DNA of 64,000 nt from Marinobacter maroccanus (GTDB lineage: Bacteria > Pseudomonadota > Gammaproteobacteria > Pseudomonadales > Oleiphilaceae): positions 310,001-374,000 of the forward strand of contig NZ_PSSX01000001.1 in the NCBI RefSeq assembly GCF_002933275.1, in the 5' to 3' direction. The notes beneath the pieces were generated by a model, which had not been told where the DNA came from, ran no database searches, and worked only from the letters and a program-made list of their open reading frames with translations. Shown one piece after another: positions 37,327 through 46,596 of this stretch. Within the stretch, counting starts at the first letter, position 1; every line of letters begins with the position of its first letter. The position numbers and the translations under genes are program-made.

Positions 37327-37657
37327 GGCTCTCAAGTACCTTTACGATATTCTTGAAGCTGCTGAGAAGGTTCAGCGTTTTGTTGCTGGTAGCAGTGAAG
37401 ACGATTATCTGAGTGATGAGTTGTTGCAGTCTGCTGTTGAGCGCCAGTTCGAAATCATCGGAGAGGCAATGGGTAAGTTACACAAGATTGCTCCGGACGA
37501 GGCTGAGCGGTTTGTCGATTATAAAAAGATGATCGCATTTCGGAACGTGCTTATTCACGGCTATGCGACTATCGATCCGGTGATTGTTTGGGGTGTGGTG
37601 GAAAGCAATCTGAATGACGTTTTGAATCAGGCGCGGGAAGCTCTGAGCGCTGATTAA
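37316..37657 (+). CDS. hepT: HEPN-domain toxin (HepT, DUF86)
   Basis: A 113-residue all-helical protein. The ribonuclease motif R-x4-H appears as FRNVLIHGYATID near residue 80, with the tyrosine that follows being the usual AMPylation target. ATG at 37316 overlaps the end of mntA by 11 bases, indicating coupled translation. Known HepT/MntA pairs act as toxin-antitoxin or antiphage modules; which applies here is unknown. Confidence 0.87.
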   Translation: MQREALKYLYDILEAAEKVQRFVAGSSEDDYLSDELLQSAVERQFEIIGEAMGKLHKIAPDEAERFVDYKKMIAFRNVLIHGYATIDPVIVWGVVESNLNDVLNQAREALSAD

Positions 37658-37760
37658 TCATCGACAATTGATATTGGACGAATGCCTCGAAAATGAGGGC
37701 AGACGAAAATTGCATCGGCCCCCGGGTTCACGCCTTTTGCTTTGGAATAAGGCGCTTTCT

Positions 37761-37858
37761 TGTCGGATTACGGCTTCGCCTAATCCGACCTACATGGCTT
37801 CCGAGTACGCGCAGATTCCACCCCGTAGGTCGGATTAGGCGAAAGCCGTAATCCGACA
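37761..37858. repeat. Two REP hairpins in opposite orientation
   Basis: 37761-37793 reads TGTCGGATTA...TAATCCGACCTAC and 37825-37858 reads GTAGGTCGGATTA...TAATCCGACA, an inverted pair (BIME type) between the toxin gene and the convergent TPR gene. It could also end both transcripts. Confidence 0.85.
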
Positions 37859-37877
37859 CCCCAGGCCCGGAGCTAAC

Positions 37878-39878
37878 TCACCGCCGCTTCACGAAATAAA
37901 CACTCAAATTCTGCCCCATCAGACTCTGCACCTCACTGCCCAGTGCCTCCGCCTGAATCTGCTTCTGAACCGGCCCGGTTGCCAGGCTGTGGCCATCCAC
38001 ATCCCGGGCTTTCACGAGCTTCCATTCCACCTCATTACTCGCCATGGCCATCAACTCTTTCAGCTGGGCTGTGTCCTGCGGCCTGAACCATCTGTCCCTG
38101 CAGCCGCCGAGGCTGTAGAAATCGGCATCAGCGGTCAGGTCCTGCCAGGCGGCATCGTTTCTATTGGCCAGGACCATCCGGCGGAGCTGGCGCAGTGTCT
38201 GGCGGGTGGGTTGGAGTTGGTGCTCACTGACCAATTTGCGAATCTGTTTGTCACCGGACGTTTGCTCGGCAATGACGGTGTGCATGTGCACCACAGCGCC
38301 CGAGCCGGTGGCCTGGTTAACCAGGGCCGCGAGAGACAGGGTGGCCATGGCCGGTGAGGGCAGGCGACCGACTTCGATCCAGTGCACCTGGTGGCCATCT
38401 GCGACAAAACGCTGGGCAATGGACCAGGGCCAGAACACGATGTTATCCATGCCCATCTCGTTCGCCATGCGAGTGGCTTTGGCGATGTTGGCCAGGGATT
38501 CATCCACAGCGATCACTTCCACATCGTCCAGATAGCTGGCCAGCTCCATCGCCCGCTGGCCGGACTGCGCACCGCACACCATGAGGCGAAGGGTGGCCGG
38601 GAGATAGTCGGTTTCCAGCCCTAGTTCGGTGGCCATCAATGTTTTAAGGCTGCTTTCGGTGCGGTAGGCCAACCGAGACCAGGACGGCCATGCCTGGGGA
38701 ACATCGGTCTTATCCAGGCAGAGCTCCTCGGCTTTTTCATCGAAATTCTGTTTGATCGCCTCTTCCTTGGCGCGATCGTAGTAGCTGGCGGCCAGAACGG
38801 GCTGCAATGACAAAGGCCAGTCAACCAGGTTCCATTGGCCAAGTTGCACCGCGAACTGCTGATGGAAGAGGGCGCCATACATCGCGCTGATCATCAGCGA
38901 ACCGATGAGGCCATCCTGTTCCTCGCCAAGGGCAAACTGGGCCTGGATGCTGTCGTTGATGGCAGAAACCAGTCGTTCTTCATCGTCTTCAGCTGCCAGG
39001 CCATAGCCGGTTCTGTCGGCGTATTGAGCGATGGCCAGTGTCAGTCGCTGAAGTTCGTCCCGAAGTTCAACGGTTTGTGCGACTTCGGCAATGATTGCTC
39101 GACGCAGCAGGGTAACCAGCTCTTCCACCGCAGGATTGGGCATCAGGGTTTTCTGGAGGGCAAGGGTCAGCAGATCGTCTTCACTGGCGGCCTCAAGGGA
39201 AATCTGTGCTTCCGGGTTATCCAGGCCATACTGGTGATGAACAATGGCGCTGACAAACCGGCCCAATTCCTGATGTGGCAGACCATCCCGCTGGAGAAGG
39301 GCGATAGCATCCTGGGCCAGGGCGGAATCCGCCTTGTTTACTTCCAGGTGCTGGGCGCAGGTCAGCATGCCGCTGTATACGGAATCCCATTCGGCGCCGG
39401 TTTCCAGCAGCTTGCGGTAATGCAGATAGGCCACATCGAACTGCCCCTGCAATCGTTTTGCGTGGGCAACACCGCAGAAAGCGGCGGCAGATTGCCGCTC
39501 GCAGTCCAGGGCTTGCAGGAAATACTGCTCTGCAAGCGCCGGCCGCTCGGTTTTGAGAGCCCAGTAACCCAGGTTGCAGTACTGCTGCGCCTGGTCCGGC
39601 TGATGGTCCAGGCTGGCATTGAACAGGGTATGAGCCTTCTCAAGCTGCCCGTCGTCCATCTCCACACGGCCAAGCAGCCCCAGGCCACCGGCATTCTCCG
39701 GCTCCAGAGCCAGCGCCTCGTTCAGATAACCCCGGCATTCCTGACGGGCCTTTAGCCGCTGGATATGGCTGAGGCCATTGCTGTTGGACTCCCCGTAGGC
39801 AAGATTGGCCTGCAGAAGCAGACGGGCAACCTGGGCCTGTTGGGATTGGGATACCTGGACTTGATGCTTGGCTTGCAT
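37878..39878 (-). CDS. TPR protein with C-terminal methyltransferase-like domain
   Basis: A 666-residue soluble protein. Residues about 40-190 contain tetratricopeptide-like repeats (LGLLGRVEMDDGQLEKAHTLF; YCNLGYWALKTERPALAEQYF). Residues about 460-570 look like a SAM-binding Rossmann fold: LRLMVCGAQSGQRAMELASYL as motif I, VEVIAVDES as the acidic strand end. The family is not one I recognise by name. Its place beside two flagellins suggests flagellin modification or export. I chose the ATG at 39878; an in-frame TTG at 39941 would start inside a REP hairpin. Confidence 0.7.
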   Translation of the reverse strand: MQAKHQVQVSQSQQAQVARLLLQANLAYGESNSNGLSHIQRLKARQECRGYLNEALALEPENAGGLGLLGRVEMDDGQLEKAHTLFNASLDHQPDQAQQYCNLGYWALKTERPALAEQYFLQALDCERQSAAAFCGVAHAKRLQGQFDVAYLHYRKLLETGAEWDSVYSGMLTCAQHLEVNKADSALAQDAIALLQRDGLPHQELGRFVSAIVHHQYGLDNPEAQISLEAASEDDLLTLALQKTLMPNPAVEELVTLLRRAIIAEVAQTVELRDELQRLTLAIAQYADRTGYGLAAEDDEERLVSAINDSIQAQFALGEEQDGLIGSLMISAMYGALFHQQFAVQLGQWNLVDWPLSLQPVLAASYYDRAKEEAIKQNFDEKAEELCLDKTDVPQAWPSWSRLAYRTESSLKTLMATELGLETDYLPATLRLMVCGAQSGQRAMELASYLDDVEVIAVDESLANIAKATRMANEMGMDNIVFWPWSIAQRFVADGHQVHWIEVGRLPSPAMATLSLAALVNQATGSGAVVHMHTVIAEQTSGDKQIRKLVSEHQLQPTRQTLRQLRRMVLANRNDAAWQDLTADADFYSLGGCRDRWFRPQDTAQLKELMAMASNEVEWKLVKARDVDGHSLATGPVQKQIQAEALGSEVQSLMGQNLSVYFVKRR

Positions 39879-39923
39879 GGGACACCTCATAAAACCTGCC
39901 GCGGCAGTCACTGCGATCGAAAC

Positions 39924-39956
39924 GTAGGTCGGATTAGCCAAAGGCGTAATCCGACA
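39924..39956. repeat. Single GTAG-type REP hairpin
   Basis: GTAGGTCGGATTAG-ccaaag-GCGTAATCCGACA lies between the flagellin stop and the start of the TPR/methyltransferase gene and could attenuate read-through. Confidence 0.85.
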
Positions 39957-39973
39957 TCACCCGGTCTGCCTCA

Positions 39974-41512
39974 TTAACCCTGCAGCAACTGCAGAACCTG
40001 CTGTGGCCTTGCATTGGCCTGTGCAAGAACGGAGAGGCCAGCCTGCTGGAGGACCTGGGTTCTGGCCAGTTCGGCGGATTCTGCGGCGAAGTCCGCATCG
40101 CGGATTCGTGAACGCGCTGCCGAGAGGTTCTCGGAGGTGGTGCTGAGGTTTGCGATTGTGGATTCGAGTCGGTTTTGGGCGGCACCCAGATCGGCCCGAA
40201 TCCCACTGATGGTTTCCAAAGCTGCATCAACAATGGCCAGCGCGTCGGTTGCACCTTCAACAGAGCTGATGTCAATGCTGGCCACATCCTCAGGGTTGGA
40301 CCCAACGGATGTATTTGCTGCCACGCCTAGAATACTCCCGGTGTCAGCACCTCCGGGTGCTGTTGGTGCGGCACTGGACTGGACCGCGAAACTGACTGCT
40401 GAATCAAATGTGATTTCACCAGCTACACGTACGCTGTCAGTCGGAGCGGTGGGGCCGCTAGTGAGTTCCGTGGCTGAGGGGTCTGCGCTGCCTTGGACAG
40501 CTAGTTGATCGCCATCCGCTGCAGTGAAGTTTTCGATTAAAACGTCTTTGCCGGTGGGATGTACAAGCGTAATACTGCCATCATCTTCAACTTCAGCAGT
40601 GATACCTGTGCGCCCAGAGGCAGAATTGATTTCCTTGGCTAGAGGCGAGAGATCGTTTGCATCGGAAATCTGCGCAGAGATGGTTGCAGAGCTCTCGCCG
40701 TTGGAAACGGTCAGTGTGATCGTTTGGGGCGCAGTTATCGGTGTTGTAGCCGTATTACTGACACTGACTTCTGTGCGGCCGTTTGCCCCAACACCGGTCG
40801 TTGCGGCTGAATTATTGATGGCAGCTGCGATTTCTTCTGCGGTATCTCCTGCATCTACAGAAACAGTCTGTGTATCAAGTGAGCTTGAAATGGTTAGCGT
40901 CTGGCTGCCAATTGTGTTTTCTGTGGCGACTACATCTGTTGCTGTTGTCGACGAGCCAGTTCCCGAATTAAGGGTAGGATTGGCGGCATCCAGTGTATTG
41001 TTCGCCAGATCTTTGGTGCGTGCACCTTCAATCGAGACCGCTATGGTTTGGTTTTCGTTAGCCCCCGCCTGGAATTTTTGTGCCTGGAAGGTGCCATCTA
41101 GAAGTTTCAGACCGTTGAACTCAGTCGTCGTTGCGATTCGCTCCAGCTCTTCTTTGAGCTGGTTGACTTCCGACTGAAGGGCCTGGCGGTCGGAGGCAGA
41201 GTTCGTCGCGTTGGCTGATTGAACAGAGAGTTCGCGGATACGCTGGAGGATATTGCCTGATTCACCAAGTGCGCCTTCCGCAACTTGCGCCAAGGAGATC
41301 CCGTCATTGGCATTTCGAATTGCCTGATTGAGCCCTTTAATCTGCGATGTGAATCGCTCACTGATCGCGAGGCCAGCCGCATCGTCTTTTGCAGAGTTGA
41401 TGCGCAGACCGGAAGACAGTCGTTGCAGCGTGGTGTCAGCGTCTCGCTGGGATGCATTCAGGTTCCGTTGAGCATTCAATGATGCAATGTTGGTGTTAAT
41501 AATCTGAGGCAT
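39974..41512 (-). CDS. fliC: Flagellin (first copy)
   Basis: A 512-residue filament protein. The conserved N-terminal coiled-coil region starts [20 protein letters not shown] and contains [20 protein letters not shown]; the C-terminal region ends [30 protein letters not shown]. The middle 200 residues are variable and rich in Ser, Thr and Ala, the usual sites for O-linked pseudaminic acid. It has no N-terminal cleaved signal, as expected for flagellar type III export. A possible sigma-28 promoter lies at 41558-41585. Divergent from the second flagellin. Confidence 0.96.
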   Translation of the reverse strand: MPQIINTNIASLNAQRNLNASQRDADTTLQRLSSGLRINSAKDDAAGLAISERFTSQIKGLNQAIRNANDGISLAQVAEGALGESGNILQRIRELSVQSANATNSASDRQALQSEVNQLKEELERIATTTEFNGLKLLDGTFQAQKFQAGANENQTIAVSIEGARTKDLANNTLDAANPTLNSGTGSSTTATDVVATENTIGSQTLTISSSLDTQTVSVDAGDTAEEIAAAINNSAATTGVGANGRTEVSVSNTATTPITAPQTITLTVSNGESSATISAQISDANDLSPLAKEINSASGRTGITAEVEDDGSITLVHPTGKDVLIENFTAADGDQLAVQGSADPSATELTSGPTAPTDSVRVAGEITFDSAVSFAVQSSAAPTAPGGADTGSILGVAANTSVGSNPEDVASIDISSVEGATDALAIVDAALETISGIRADLGAAQNRLESTIANLSTTSENLSAARSRIRDADFAAESAELARTQVLQQAGLSVLAQANARPQQVLQLLQG

Positions 41513-41557
41513 GTCGATTCTCCCTGCTCAGAGATGCCGCCGCCCCAATAAACATCG

Positions 41558-41585
41558 TCATCGGTTTGCCGGCGGAATACATTTA
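41558..41585 (-). promoter_or_regulatory. Possible sigma-28 flagellar promoter for the first flagellin
   Basis: On the minus strand TAAA is followed after 16 bases by ACCGATGA, close to the flagellar consensus TAAA-N15-GCCGATAA. Spacing is one base long. Confidence 0.4.
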
Positions 41586-41902
41586 ATTGCCGTTTTCTCT
41601 GGAGTTAGCGAATCGCGTGCCAGTTCTTGTATTTATTTTCTAAAGTATTGTTTTTAAAGTAAGAGATGGCGGATGAGTGACGACGTGCTATGTGGCCAGT
41701 AACGAAAGCTTGGCGAGTCCGAAGGCAGTGCTTTGCCGGTTTTTCAGCCGATTTACAATGTTTAACAAAGAAAAAGTGATTTTTTCTAAAGGAACTTTGA
41801 GCAGGGCCGTTAAGCACATCAGCAGGGCGGCGCACCCAAAAAATGAAGACGGGCGCCAGACCTCTTCAAAGAGAAAACTTAACGGTTTTAAGGAGAAGCA
41901 TT
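41586..41902. other. Divergent flagellin intergenic region
   Basis: About 317 bases between the -35 element of the minus-strand flagellin and the second flagellin. It holds the second gene's ribosome site (aaggag, 41891-41896) and a GCCGATTT at 41747 that resembles a sigma-28 -10 element, but I see no matching -35. No gene is evident. Confidence 0.4.
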
Positions 41903-43336
41903 ATGGCTCTCGGTATTAATACAAACATCGCGTCAATATCTGCTCAAAATAACCTGACGAAGTCACAGTCTATCTCCGATCAGGCGCTCGAGCGTTTGTC
42001 CTCTGGCTTGAGGATCAATTCAGCTAAGGATGACGCCGCTGGTTTGGCCATTTCTCAAAGATTTGAGGCACAAATCAAAGGGTTGAATCAAGCAGTTCGG
42101 AATGCGAATGATGGCATATCATTGGCGCAGACCGCAGAGGGTGCTCTTGGGGAAGCAGGCACGATTTTGCAGCGCGTGAGGGAGTTGGCCGTTCAGTCTG
42201 CTAACGAAACTAACTCATCTTCCGATCGCCGAGCACTTCAGGATGAAGTGAACCAGCTTGTTTCTGAGCTTGATAGGATTGCTTCAACGACTGAGTTTAA
42301 CGGAAGCAAATTGTTAGATGGGACGTTCGGCACCGCTCAATTTCAGGTAGGTGCGAACGCGAACCAGACAATTCAGGCCACGACTGCGAACTTCAGCACC
42401 GATCAGTACGGACTGCAGCGTGTATCGGGCGCCGCTTCATCAGGTGCTGCAGCGGTAAGATTTGAAGGCTCGAACTTAACCATCAACGGCTCAGACACTG
42501 AAACCGTTGCGGTCGCCACTACTGACTCCGCAAAGAGTGTCGCTGAGAAGGTAAACAATGTTTCGGATAGTACCGGCGTCTCTGCAACAGCTAGCACGGA
42601 GTTGGATATCACATTTGGTGCTACTGGTGCTTATACCCTAAACGTAACTGGTACGAATGCTAATCCGATTGCAGTCTCGTTTTCTATCAGCGATACAGGG
42701 ACGGCAGATGGCCTCAGTGCCGCAGTATCTGCATTTAATGAGCAATCGTCACAAACAGGAATTACCGCTCAGGTAAATGATGCTGGAAACGGCATTACTC
42801 TGACGCAGAGCGAGGGTGAGAATATTTCCTTGTCTGATACCACCACTGCCAACGCAGGTGCGGTGACGGTAGGTGGAACAAGCCTGGCGGCGGACACAAC
42901 TGCAGACACGGCAGTGATTACAGGTGAATTGACGTTTGATTCGGATAAGTCGTTCAGTATTACAGATGATGGAACGACTGGTACAACGGTAGTTACCGCT
43001 GCGAACTCTGTATCGCAGCTGCAATCTGTTTCAGAACTCGATATCTCTGATGTGGACGGTGCCAACACGGCGATATCAATTGTAGATTCAGCGCTGAGTG
43101 CAGTTAACTCACAGCGAGCCAAGTTTGGTGCCCTTCAGTCTCGTTTTGAAAGTACGATTTCAAACCTGCAAACTACATCTGAAAACCTCTCTGCCGCCCA
43201 GAGCCGTATCCTGGACGCAGACTTCGCTTCAGAAACCGCTAAGCTCTCCAAGGCCCAGGTTCTGCAGCAGGCTGGTATCTCTGTTCTGGCACAGGCGAAC
43301 GCCCGTCCGCAGCAGGTTCTGTCCCTCCTGCAGTAA
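41903..43336 (+). CDS. fliC2: Flagellin (second copy)
   Basis: A 477-residue flagellin beginning [20 protein letters not shown], with conserved [20 protein letters not shown] and the C-terminal [28 protein letters not shown]. The ends match the first copy; the central domain differs in length and sequence. It is likely in a filament operon or regulon with flaG, fliD and fliS downstream. The ATG at 41903 has a strong aaggag site seven bases before it; an upstream reading from 41843 lacks support. Serine/threonine-rich central part is a candidate glycan carrier. Confidence 0.96.
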   Translation: MALGINTNIASISAQNNLTKSQSISDQALERLSSGLRINSAKDDAAGLAISQRFEAQIKGLNQAVRNANDGISLAQTAEGALGEAGTILQRVRELAVQSANETNSSSDRRALQDEVNQLVSELDRIASTTEFNGSKLLDGTFGTAQFQVGANANQTIQATTANFSTDQYGLQRVSGAASSGAAAVRFEGSNLTINGSDTETVAVATTDSAKSVAEKVNNVSDSTGVSATASTELDITFGATGAYTLNVTGTNANPIAVSFSISDTGTADGLSAAVSAFNEQSSQTGITAQVNDAGNGITLTQSEGENISLSDTTTANAGAVTVGGTSLAADTTADTAVITGELTFDSDKSFSITDDGTTGTTVVTAANSVSQLQSVSELDISDVDGANTAISIVDSALSAVNSQRAKFGALQSRFESTISNLQTTSENLSAAQSRILDADFASETAKLSKAQVLQQAGISVLAQANARPQQVLSLLQ

Positions 43337-43349
43337 GGGGCTAACGGTA

Positions 43350-43376
43350 ACAGCCGGAGCCTTCGGGTTCCGGCTT
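43350..43376 (+). terminator. Terminator-like hairpin after the second flagellin
   Basis: AGCCGGA-gccttcgggt-TCCGGCTTT is a GC-rich stem with a short T run, 15 bases after the flagellin stop. Confidence 0.55.
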
Positions 43377-43404
43377 TACGCCGTAAAGGATAGCGAGGTG
43401 AGCT

Positions 43405-43839
43405 ATGAATGACGTTAACCTGAACAGCCCGGGTCTGAAGCTGGTTCGCACCAGTGAGCAAGCTCCGGGTCGGGCATTTTCGTCATCTCAGGCCGAAGGC
43501 AGGAATGCCTCCGACCTTGCTGTTTCGTCGTCCGCTGCAAGCCGTGCTCAGAACTCTCAGATTGCTTCAGAAGTATCCAAGGCTGAAAAGCTGCAGTTAC
43601 GGAACGAAGCGCAAAGAGAAGAGCTGGATGAGGCGGTCAGTCAGCTGAACGATTTTGTTCAGAATGTGCAGCGGGATCTGCAGTTTGAAGTGGATAATGA
43701 TCTGGGGCAGACCATTGTGAAGGTGGTTGATCAGCAGACCCAGAAAGTGATTCGCCAGATTCCGGACGAAGTGGCATTGAGGTTGGCAGAGAACTTGCAA
43801 CAGGATGAACCGCTGACGTTGTTTAACATCAAAGTGTAA
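43405..43839 (+). CDS. flaG: Flagellar protein FlaG
   Basis: A 144-residue protein with a disordered N-terminal half (Ser/Ala-rich) and a conserved C-terminal half: AVSQLNDFVQNVQRDLQFEVDNDLGQTIVKVVDQQTQKVIRQIPDEVALRLAENL. FlaG homologues limit filament length or stabilise the filament; the exact role is uncertain even in model species. Its position between flagellin and fliD is typical of polar-flagellated gammaproteobacteria. Confidence 0.88.
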   Translation: MNDVNLNSPGLKLVRTSEQAPGRAFSSSQAEGRNASDLAVSSSAASRAQNSQIASEVSKAEKLQLRNEAQREELDEAVSQLNDFVQNVQRDLQFEVDNDLGQTIVKVVDQQTQKVIRQIPDEVALRLAENLQQDEPLTLFNIKV

Positions 43840-43874
43840 AGCGTTGCCGCTTTTGCGTTGATGGAACAATGGCT

Positions 43875-43914
43875 TTTCAGCACCGCCGCACCCGAGAGGG
43901 CCCGGCGGTGCTCT
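43875..43914 (+). terminator. Hairpin after flaG
   Basis: AGCACCGCCG ... CGGCGGTGCT forms a 10-bp perfect stem with a 15-20 base loop, followed by tctgcttta. It may be a terminator or attenuator before fliD. Confidence 0.5.
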
Positions 43915-43971
43915 GCTTTATGGGTTATGCTAGCATTTTACAAGTTGTTACAAATTGGCGGATGAAAAGGG

Positions 43972-43998
43972 CAAAGTTTTGCCGCTTTCTGCCGATAC
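43972..43998 (+). promoter_or_regulatory. Probable sigma-28 promoter of fliD
   Basis: CAAAG (43972-43976) and GCCGATAC (43991-43998) are 14 bases apart, close to the FliA consensus, 43 bases before the fliD ATG. It would couple fliD-fliS expression to late flagellar assembly. Confidence 0.6.
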
Positions 43999-44040
43999 AC
44001 GGATTATTAAACAGGTTCGCTCCCTCGAGGAGACACGGTT

Positions 44041-46023
44041 ATGGCAGGAATTTCTTCATTAGGCATTGGGTCCGGGGTCCTTAATTCAGACCTGGTGGAT
44101 CAGTTGGTTTCGGCAGAACGTCGGCCGACGGAACAGCGCCTCAATTTCAATCAGCAGCGCACTGAGGCGTTGATTTCTGCCTATGGAACGCTCAAGAGTG
44201 CGATCACCGATCTCCGCTTGCCGATGCGACAGCTCAGTTCCCCGGATAACCTCAAGGCGTTTTCGGGCACTTCTTCCAATGATGGTGTAAGCGTTAGCGT
44301 TGATTCAGCGAAGGCCAGCCAGGGTACCTACACGGTCACTGTTGATAGCCTTGCCCAGGCTCAGTCCCTTGCCTCCGCCAGCTTCGGCGATCGTGACTCG
44401 ACGGCTGTCGGTAGTGGGTCGTTGACGATCTCTGTTGGCGGAAAAACCACTACCCTGGATATCGACAGCTCCAACAACACGCTGCAAGGAATCGCGCAAG
44501 CTATCAATGACGCAGATACCGGTGCCAGCGCCGGCATTATAGATACAGGTAACGGGTACAGGCTGGTTCTGTCATCTGATAAGACCGGGGCAGATAACGC
44601 CATATCGATAGCCGTCAATGATTCCGATGGTAACAGCACGGATACCGCCGGTCTGTCGCAGTTCGCTTTCGATGGCGTTACCAACAATCTGACCGAAACG
44701 GTTGAAGCGAAGGATGCAGTCGTTCAGGTAAACGGTATTTCTATCAGTCGGCCGACGAACAATATTGAGAATCTCATCGATGGTGTTTCGCTCGAAGTTT
44801 CTGAGGCGGGCGTTACCTCGACAGTCAAGGTGAGTCAGGATCTCGGAAAGGTTGCAGATCGGGTTGGCGCGTTTGTAGAAAAATTTAACGCACTTCAGCA
44901 GACGATCAAGGGGCTTTCCGGATTCAATGCGGAAACCGGCCAGGGAGGAATTCTCTCGGGCGACTCGGCCATCCGAGGCATACAGAATCAGATGCGCCAG
45001 ATTATGGGGCGTGTTGTGCCGGGGTTGGAGAACGCCTCTGTAAGAACGCTGGCGGATGTTGGCATTACCACGAATTATGAAACAGGTGGGCTTGATTTTG
45101 ATCGCACCAAATTCACCGAAAAGTTACAGGCTAACCCGGACGATGTAACTGCCCTCTTTGCTGAGCAGGGTCGAGCCTCTGATGAGCAGATCGAGTTTAT
45201 TCGCAGTGGCGTTAATACCTCGCCCGGCAACTATTCCGTAAATATCTCTCAACTGGCTACCCAGGGGTCGTTATCTGGCGCTAGTGTCGGCGCTGGTGAT
45301 GTGACGATTGATGTCGACAATGATGAGCTATCCTTCCTGGTAGATGGTGAGACTTCGGTGTCCATCCAACTGACGGCTGGCACGTATACCCGGGAGGCTC
45401 TGGCCGCAGAAATTCAGACGCAGCTGAATGACAGTTCGGCACTTGCAGCTACCGGGCGGTCGGTTACAGCTGAATTTGACGCAACTTCCGGAGCCATCAA
45501 GTTCACCTCTGAAGCTTACGGGAGTGAGTCCAATGTTAACCTGACCTCCGTGGATACGAATTCCGCCGCTACTCTGGGACTGGATGTTTCGACAGGTATT
45601 GCAGGTCAGGATGTTGCCGGAACTGTCAATGGACAGCGGGCAACCGGGGAAGGTCAGGTCTTGTTTGTGGAAGGTACTGGCGGTGCTGCCGGTATGCAGC
45701 TGCGGGTTACTGGTGGAACTGTTGGAAGCCGAGGGGATATTAACTTCATTCAGGGGGTTGGCGATCGTTCAGTCGATCTGATTTCCAGTATTGTTGGCTT
45801 GGATGGTTCCCTAGAAGCTAAGACAAACGGTCTTCAAAAAGATCTTGAGCGTATTTCGGAGGATCGGGCACGGCTTGATTTACGCATTGAGTCTTACCGC
45901 GAACGGCTTGTAGCCCAGTTTTCAGCTGCAGACTCACTGATCGCTCGATTGAATAGCACCCAGGACTACGTAAGCCAGCAGCTTGCCGCGCTTGCACCCC
46001 AAAACAACCGGAACAACAACTGA
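44041..46023 (+). CDS. fliD: Flagellar hook-associated protein 2 (filament cap), FliD
   Basis: A 660-residue cap protein, larger than the 450-470 usual in enterics. The N-terminus SSLGIGSGVLNSDLVDQLVSAERRPTEQRL and the C-terminal coiled coil ERISEDRARLDLRIESYRERLVAQFSAADSLIARLNSTQDYV are family features. The middle holds two repeats of a flagellin-hook IN-type domain (GTYTVTVDSLAQAQSLASA near residue 95; GNYSVNISQLATQGSLSGA near 395), which explains the size. It caps the growing filament and needs FliS-like chaperones. Followed by fliS after 36 bases. Confidence 0.95.
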   Translation: MAGISSLGIGSGVLNSDLVDQLVSAERRPTEQRLNFNQQRTEALISAYGTLKSAITDLRLPMRQLSSPDNLKAFSGTSSNDGVSVSVDSAKASQGTYTVTVDSLAQAQSLASASFGDRDSTAVGSGSLTISVGGKTTTLDIDSSNNTLQGIAQAINDADTGASAGIIDTGNGYRLVLSSDKTGADNAISIAVNDSDGNSTDTAGLSQFAFDGVTNNLTETVEAKDAVVQVNGISISRPTNNIENLIDGVSLEVSEAGVTSTVKVSQDLGKVADRVGAFVEKFNALQQTIKGLSGFNAETGQGGILSGDSAIRGIQNQMRQIMGRVVPGLENASVRTLADVGITTNYETGGLDFDRTKFTEKLQANPDDVTALFAEQGRASDEQIEFIRSGVNTSPGNYSVNISQLATQGSLSGASVGAGDVTIDVDNDELSFLVDGETSVSIQLTAGTYTREALAAEIQTQLNDSSALAATGRSVTAEFDATSGAIKFTSEAYGSESNVNLTSVDTNSAATLGLDVSTGIAGQDVAGTVNGQRATGEGQVLFVEGTGGAAGMQLRVTGGTVGSRGDINFIQGVGDRSVDLISSIVGLDGSLEAKTNGLQKDLERISEDRARLDLRIESYRERLVAQFSAADSLIARLNSTQDYVSQQLAALAPQNNRNNN

Positions 46024-46059
46024 TCGGCGTTGGCCGGTTAGCGAACGAAGAGGTCTGAT

Positions 46060-46458
46060 ATGAACGGTTTACAGGCATACCAGCGCGTAAACACCCAAAC
46101 CAGCATCACCGATGCCGATCCCCACAAGCTGATCCAGCTTTTGTACAACGGTGCTCTTGAGCGCATCAACATGGCAAAGGCACGGATGCAGGCGAAGGAT
46201 TACGAAGGCAAGGGCAAGCTGATCTCCAAGGCGATTGAGATTATCGGCGGCCTGCGCAGCTTCCTGGATTTTGAGAAGGGTGGTGATCTGGCAGTTCGAC
46301 TGGAAGGTCTCTATGATTACATGGAGCGGACCCTTTTCGAGGCGAATGCGAAGAATGATGTTGCCAAGCTCGATGAGGTTGCTGATCTGCTCCGAGCCAT
46401 CAAAGATGGCTGGGATGGCATCCGCGAAGAGGCCATGGGCCAGCAGCAGGCTGTTTGA
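46060..46458 (+). CDS. fliS: Flagellar export chaperone FliS
   Basis: A 132-residue helical chaperone that binds the C-terminus of flagellin and prevents early polymerisation. The N-terminal block YQRVNTQTSITDADPHKLIQLLYNGALERI and the later KAIEIIGGLRSFLDFEKGGDLAVRLEGLYDYMERTL match FliS. It is the last gene of the filament block. A palindrome (46493-46518) follows but lacks a T run. Confidence 0.94.
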   Translation: MNGLQAYQRVNTQTSITDADPHKLIQLLYNGALERINMAKARMQAKDYEGKGKLISKAIEIIGGLRSFLDFEKGGDLAVRLEGLYDYMERTLFEANAKNDVAKLDEVADLLRAIKDGWDGIREEAMGQQQAV

Positions 46459-46596
46459 AGCACCAAGCTGCTTGCTATGCTATCCCCGGTTGTTGGGCTG
46501 GGTAATACCCCGGCCCAATAGCCATTCCCCCCGCTCTCCCGTACAATACTGCCCTTATTTTCAACACATCCATTCTGTTCAGTCTGGAGCAAGGGC

